A stretch of 64,000 bases of DNA from Mesorhizobium sp. M2D.F.Ca.ET.226.01.1.1 (lineage in GTDB: Bacteria > Pseudomonadota > Alphaproteobacteria > Rhizobiales > Rhizobiaceae). The notes below the pieces were generated by a model, which searched no databases, was not told the origin of the DNA, and saw only the letters and a list, made by a program, of their open reading frames with translations. The stretch lies in assembly GCF_004022705.2 (NCBI RefSeq), contig NZ_RZOY02000007.1, positions 62,001 to 126,000 of the forward strand, read 5' to 3'. A program made the position numbers and the translations under genes. Below are positions 60,442 through 64,000 of the stretch, in pieces (positions within the stretch are counted from its first letter, which is position 1; every line of letters starts with the position of its first letter).

Positions 60442-61197
60442 TCACTCCTCGGTGACGCGCGGCGTCAGCAGCCCGAGCTCCTCGAGGTCGATATCGGTCA
60501 GCGCATCCTCGTCCTCGGCCAGCGCGTCGGGATCGGCCGGCGGCACCGGCATCGAGAAATTGGCCGGCATGCGCGTCGAGAGCAGGCCAGCGCCCTTCAG
60601 CTCTTCCATGCCGGGCAGATCGCGGATTTCCTCCAGCGCGAAATGGTCCAGGAAGGCATCGGTGGTGCCATAGGTCACCGGCCGACCAGGTGTGCGGCGG
60701 CGGCCGCGCATCCTGACCCATTCCGTTTCCAGCAGCGTGTCGAGCGTGCCCTTCGACGTCTCCACGCCCCGGATGTCTTCGATTTCGGCGCGCGTGACCG
60801 GCTGGTGATAGGCAATGATCGCCAGCACTTCGAGCGCCGCGCGCGAGAGCTTCCGTTGCTGGACGGAGTCCCGGCTCATCAGGAAAGCCAGATCGCCGGC
60901 GGTGCGGAAGGCCCAGGCATCGCCGACCCGCACCAGGTTCACGCCGCGCTTGGCATAGATTTGCTGCAGATCGGCCATCGCGGCGGCAATGTTGACCCCC
61001 TCGGGCAGACGAGCGGCAAGCTGCTTTTCGCTCACCGGCTCGGCGCTGGCGAAAACGATCGCCTCGGCCATGCGCACGGCTTCCGACAACTGCAGCCGCT
61101 CGGCGGGGTTCTCGAGTAAACCCTGCTCGGCCATCTCGTCTTCCGGCTCATCCTCGACCTTGAACGGGATGACGGAAGCGTTGGCGCGTTCGCTCAT
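60442..61197 (-). CDS. scpB: Segregation and condensation protein B
   Basis: Part of the SMC-ScpAB complex that organises the chromosome. The protein has 251 residues with winged-helix domains: LSEAVRMAEAIVFASAEPVS, ALEVLAIIAYHQPVTRAEIE and PVTYGTTDAFLDHFAL. The N- and C-terminal tails are acidic. The start overlaps the scpA stop (ATGA). Confidence 0.95.
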   Translation of the reverse strand: MSERANASVIPFKVEDEPEDEMAEQGLLENPAERLQLSEAVRMAEAIVFASAEPVSEKQLAARLPEGVNIAAAMADLQQIYAKRGVNLVRVGDAWAFRTAGDLAFLMSRDSVQQRKLSRAALEVLAIIAYHQPVTRAEIEDIRGVETSKGTLDTLLETEWVRMRGRRRTPGRPVTYGTTDAFLDHFALEEIRDLPGMEELKGAGLLSTRMPANFSMPVPPADPDALAEDEDALTDIDLEELGLLTPRVTEE

Positions 61198-62036
61198 GAT
61201 ACCACCTCGACTGCCTTTGCACCTTGCGCGCGGCTACGCAGATAGATCGGCGCGAACACCTGATCCTGCCGCACCTCCAGCTTGCCCTCGCGCACCATTT
61301 CGAGCGTCGCGGCGAAGGAGCTTGCCATCGCCGTGCGCTTCTCTTCCGGCGCCGCCAGATACTCGACCAGGAAACTGTCGAGCGCCGTCCAGTCGCCGAC
61401 GGCGCCGATCAGCCGTGCCAGCACTTCACGCGCATCCTTGAGCGACCACACGGCGCGCCGGGCGATCGTCACATTGTTGATTGCCTGCCGCTGGCGCTGC
61501 TGCGCGTAGGCGGTGAGCAGATCGTAGAGCGATGCCGAAAAGGCGTTGCGCTTCTCGATGATGACCATTTCCGGCATGCCGCGCGCAAAGACGTCGCGCC
61601 CGAGGCGATTGCGGTTGACCAGCCGCGCCGAGGCGTCGCGCATCGCTTCCAGCCGCTTCAGCCGGAATTGCAGCACCGCCGCCAGTTCCTCGCCGCTTTC
61701 GCCCTCTTCGCCCGGCTGCTTCGGGATCAAGAGCTTTGATTTCAGGAAGGCGAGCCACGCCGCCATCACCAGATAGTCGGCGGCGAGCTCGAGCCTCAGC
61801 GCCCGCACCTTTTCGATGAAGGCCAGATACTGCTCGGCCAGCGCCAGGATCGAAATGCGCGCCAGATCGACCTTCTGGTTGCGGGCAAGATGCAAGAGAA
61901 GATCAAGCGGGCCTTCGAAACCCGCCACGTCGACCACCAGCGACGGGTCGCCGGTCAGGCGTGAATCGTCGTTTTCGGCCCACAGACGGTCCATCGGTGC
62001 GGCCTTCGCGACCTTGCCTTCCAATGTCTCCGCCAC
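61194..62036 (-). CDS. scpA: Segregation and condensation protein A
   Basis: The kleisin subunit of the SMC complex, 280 residues. The N-terminal FEGPLDLLLHLARNQKVDLA is the kleisin signature; DYLVMAAWLAFLKSKLLIPK follows, and the C-terminal winged helix ends with FAPIYLRSRAQG. It lies 20 bp after nagZ and is coupled to scpB. Confidence 0.96.
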   Translation of the reverse strand: MAETLEGKVAKAAPMDRLWAENDDSRLTGDPSLVVDVAGFEGPLDLLLHLARNQKVDLARISILALAEQYLAFIEKVRALRLELAADYLVMAAWLAFLKSKLLIPKQPGEEGESGEELAAVLQFRLKRLEAMRDASARLVNRNRLGRDVFARGMPEMVIIEKRNAFSASLYDLLTAYAQQRQRQAINNVTIARRAVWSLKDAREVLARLIGAVGDWTALDSFLVEYLAAPEEKRTAMASSFAATLEMVREGKLEVRQDQVFAPIYLRSRAQGAKAVEVVS

Positions 62037-62056
62037 TTGCCTTTCGTCCCTTCGGT

Positions 62057-63076
62057 TCAGGCCACCGCTTCGAAATAGGTGGCGAATTCAGCGCGAATCG
62101 CGGCTTCGTCGGCGACGTCGCGATCCTTTATATAGGTCAGCGCCCGTTCCGCGCGTTGCAAAGACTTGCCGGTGAGCGCCGTCGTGCGTGACGCGATCCC
62201 CGACATTTCCTCGAAAACGCCGTTGCAGTGAAGGACGAGATCGCAGCCGGCCGCAAGGATCGAGGCCGCCTTTGTCGGGAAATCCCCAGAAAGTGCCTTC
62301 ATCGAGGTGTCGTCACTCATCAGCAGCCCGTCGAAGCCGATCTCGCCGCGGATCACCTGGTTGACGACCTTGGCGGACGTCGTCGCCGGATTGTCCGGGT
62401 CGACGGCGCTGTAGACGACATGCGCCGTCATTGCCATCGGCAGCTCGTTCAACGCCTTGAACGGGGCGAAATCATGCCGGCGCAACTCATCGAGCGGCGT
62501 ATCGACGGTCGGCAGCGCGAAATGCGTGTCGGCAAAGGCGCGGCCGTGGCCGGGAATATGCTTCATCACCGGCAGCACGCCGCCGGCCATCAACCCCTCG
62601 GCCGAGGCCCGGCCAAGCTCGATCACCGCGTTGGGCTCCTTGCCGTAGGCGCGCGCGCCGATGACGTCGCTGGCGCCTTCGACCGGAACGTCGAGCACCG
62701 GCAGGCAGTCGGCGGTGATGCCCAGCCGGGAGAGGTCGAATGCATGCAGCCGCGCCATCAACCAGGCGGCGCGGCGGCCGGCTTCGCGATCATCGCGCCA
62801 CAACGCGCCAAGCGCGCCGCCGGCCGGATAGTTCGGCGCCAGCGGTGGGCGCAGGCGCTGCACCCTGCCCCCTTCCTGGTCGATGAAGACCGGCGCGTCC
62901 GGGCGGCCAACACTGTCGCGCATCGAGGCAACCAGATCGCGGATCTGCCCGGCTTCGCCGATATTGCGCGCAAACAGGATGAAGCCCCACGGACGTTCAT
63001 CGCGGTAGAAGCGGATTTCGTCTTCGGTGAGGGATTTCCTGGCGCAGCCGAGGATCATGGATTTTGATTCGCTCAT
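62057..63076 (-). CDS. nagZ: Beta-N-acetylhexosaminidase (NagZ)
   Basis: A cytosolic glycoside hydrolase family 3 enzyme that releases GlcNAc from muropeptides in wall recycling. The protein has 339 residues. The loop motif KHIPGHGRAFADTH and the nucleophile region LLMSDDTSMKAL are clear, and FIDQEGGRVQRLR is the substrate block. In other bacteria NagZ products signal to beta-lactamase regulators; no AmpR-type gene is seen near the class D gene here. ATG 63076 gives the standard start. Confidence 0.95.
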   Translation of the reverse strand: MSESKSMILGCARKSLTEDEIRFYRDERPWGFILFARNIGEAGQIRDLVASMRDSVGRPDAPVFIDQEGGRVQRLRPPLAPNYPAGGALGALWRDDREAGRRAAWLMARLHAFDLSRLGITADCLPVLDVPVEGASDVIGARAYGKEPNAVIELGRASAEGLMAGGVLPVMKHIPGHGRAFADTHFALPTVDTPLDELRRHDFAPFKALNELPMAMTAHVVYSAVDPDNPATTSAKVVNQVIRGEIGFDGLLMSDDTSMKALSGDFPTKAASILAAGCDLVLHCNGVFEEMSGIASRTTALTGKSLQRAERALTYIKDRDVADEAAIRAEFATYFEAVA

Positions 63077-63209
63077 ACATACGAGCTTAAGGCTTTGGAA
63101 GGGCAAAGGGAATCACCCCTGCCCTGTGGGCAGCCGAAGCCCACAACCGTCCACAACGAAAAGCCGGCGCGACCTTGCGGCGGCGCCGGCTTTCAGAAGT
63201 TCAAATCGA

Positions 63210-64000
63210 TCAGCGCGAGACGAAGCAGTTGCCGCCGGCCGCCTTGTAGCTGGTGCAGAGCGCAATCGCGTCGTTGCGCGACTTCGCCGGGACGCGGACG
63301 CGGTAGAACGTGCCCTTGCCCGCGACTTCCGCCTTGACGATGCTGGCCGTGCGGCCGGAAAGGACGCTGCCATAGCGGCGCTGCAGGTCCTGATAGGTCG
63401 ACTGCGCGCTTTCCACCGTCGGCTGCGAGGCGATCTGCATCGACCACGAGCCGCCGCCGGCGGCCGACGCCGGATCGATCGAGGCGACCTGGTCCGGCTT
63501 GACCTCGCCGACGATATCGACCGGCTGATCGGAAGGACGCGCCGGCGCCACCGGCACCACCGCCGGCGTGTCGGCCGACTGCGCCTTGGCTTCAGTCTTC
63601 TTCGCGGGTTTCGCGAGCTTCACTGCCGGCGCGGCGGTCTGGTCCGTATCGTCGGAAGCTACGGTTCCCGTCTGCTGGCCGTCGGAGGCCGGCGCGACAT
63701 GCTGCGGCGCCGGATCGCTCGGCTCGGCCGCCGCGACCTTCGGCGCCGCCGGGGCCGGATCCTCGCGCGGCACCAGCGAGCCGTCAGGCTTGACCATCAT
63801 GGTCTTCACCTTGCGCGGCGCAACGGCGACGACGTCGTTGCTGGCCCCGTTGTTGTCGGCATCCTGCTGCAGCACCTGGGCGATGCGATCTTCCGACTTC
63901 GGTGCCGGCGCGGCTGGCTCAGCGCTTGCCGGCGCGGCAGGCTCGGTGCTTGCCGGCGCGGCCGGATGGGCGCTTGCCGGCACCGTCGCTTGCGCGACGC
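63210..64000 (-). CDS. SPOR domain protein (5' end beyond window)
   Basis: The C-terminal 263 or so codons of a longer gene are visible. A Pro/Ala-rich low-complexity region with repeated PAAPAS/AEPAAPAS units leads to a SPOR domain (last 80 residues: WSMQIASQPTVESAQSTYQD, YRVRVPAKSRNDAIALC). SPOR domains bind denuded glycan strands at the septum. The protein is probably a membrane-anchored envelope factor. It lies just upstream of nagZ, as in related genomes. Confidence 0.85.
   Translation of the reverse strand, partial: VAQATVPASAHPAAPASTEPAAPASAEPAAPAPKSEDRIAQVLQQDADNNGASNDVVAVAPRKVKTMMVKPDGSLVPREDPAPAAPKVAAAEPSDPAPQHVAPASDGQQTGTVASDDTDQTAAPAVKLAKPAKKTEAKAQSADTPAVVPVAPARPSDQPVDIVGEVKPDQVASIDPASAAGGGSWSMQIASQPTVESAQSTYQDLQRRYGSVLSGRTASIVKAEVAGKGTFYRVRVPAKSRNDAIALCTSYKAAGGNCFVSR

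Overview
The window reads as chromosomal DNA of a GC-rich alphaproteobacterium of the order Hyphomicrobiales, most like Mesorhizobium or a close relative in the Phyllobacteriaceae. The reasons are the gene order (SPOR protein-nagZ-scpA-scpB-tatABC-serS-surE-pcm-nlpD, then yajC-secDF followed by Mth938 and phytoene-synthase-like genes), a coxMNOP-type oxidase operon, DUF1127 mini-proteins with CCUCCUCCC-loop RNAs, and copies of a rhizobial-type palindromic intergenic repeat. This assignment is by recognition, not by a database search. About 70 protein genes or gene remnants and two tRNA genes (Glu-UUC, Leu-UAG) are visible. There is no rRNA, CRISPR array, complete insertion sequence or prophage.

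Layout. 1-8.5 kb: thrS (cut by the left edge), a SAM methyltransferase, a class D beta-lactamase, yidD, a LysR regulator, an IscU-like scaffold protein, folE, hisI and a patatin. 8.5-18 kb: recJ, glpX, hom and an AlaC/DapL-like aminotransferase on the minus strand, then a lipoprotein divergent from phaC, and an M15-domain lipoprotein. 18-27.6 kb is an accessory stretch beginning at tRNA-Glu. It holds broken or remnant genes (a frameshifted small gene, the tail of a NodT-type efflux outer-membrane protein, the tail of an autotransporter, a frameshifted alpha/beta hydrolase) among intact map, radC, a beta-hydroxylase, an SDR and a quinone-oxidoreductase-like gene. 27.8-35.6 kb: an A1-type cytochrome oxidase operon (coxM, N, O, P and subunit IV), a YbaK-like deacylase, a DUF2189 membrane protein, a soluble cytochrome c and a VasI-like periplasmic protein. 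35.8-43.1 kb: tig, tRNA-Leu, a ClpP-like periplasmic protein, a DUF2157/GDYXXLXY pair, two DUF1127 mini-genes followed by a duplicated three-hairpin RNA unit, and trmFO. 43.2-50.7 kb: a parDE toxin-antitoxin pair with a clear palindromic operator, a sterol desaturase pair, then the yajC - SecD-like paralogue - secDF - Mth938 - phytoene-synthase-like cluster. 51-64 kb: a DUF815 ATPase, an AraC regulator divergent from a nucleoside-diphosphate-sugar-epimerase-like gene, then the nlpD-pcm-surE-serS-tatCBA-scpBA-nagZ-SPOR block, which runs off the right edge.

The genes fall into a few working groups. Sec and Tat export machineries sit with envelope maintenance factors (NlpD-like LytM protein, NagZ, SPOR and M15 proteins, YidD). 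ScpAB serves chromosome organisation. The cox operon and the nearby cytochrome c form a plausible alternative respiratory branch. PhaC handles carbon storage. Two features stand out. The first is a six-hairpin RNA array downstream of the DUF1127 genes, in which every hairpin displays the identical loop ACCUCCUCCC; it matches the cuckoo/CcsR small-RNA family but is arranged as two repeats of three loops. The second is an intact, diverged paralogue of the SecD periplasmic domain without the membrane channel half, placed between yajC and secDF.
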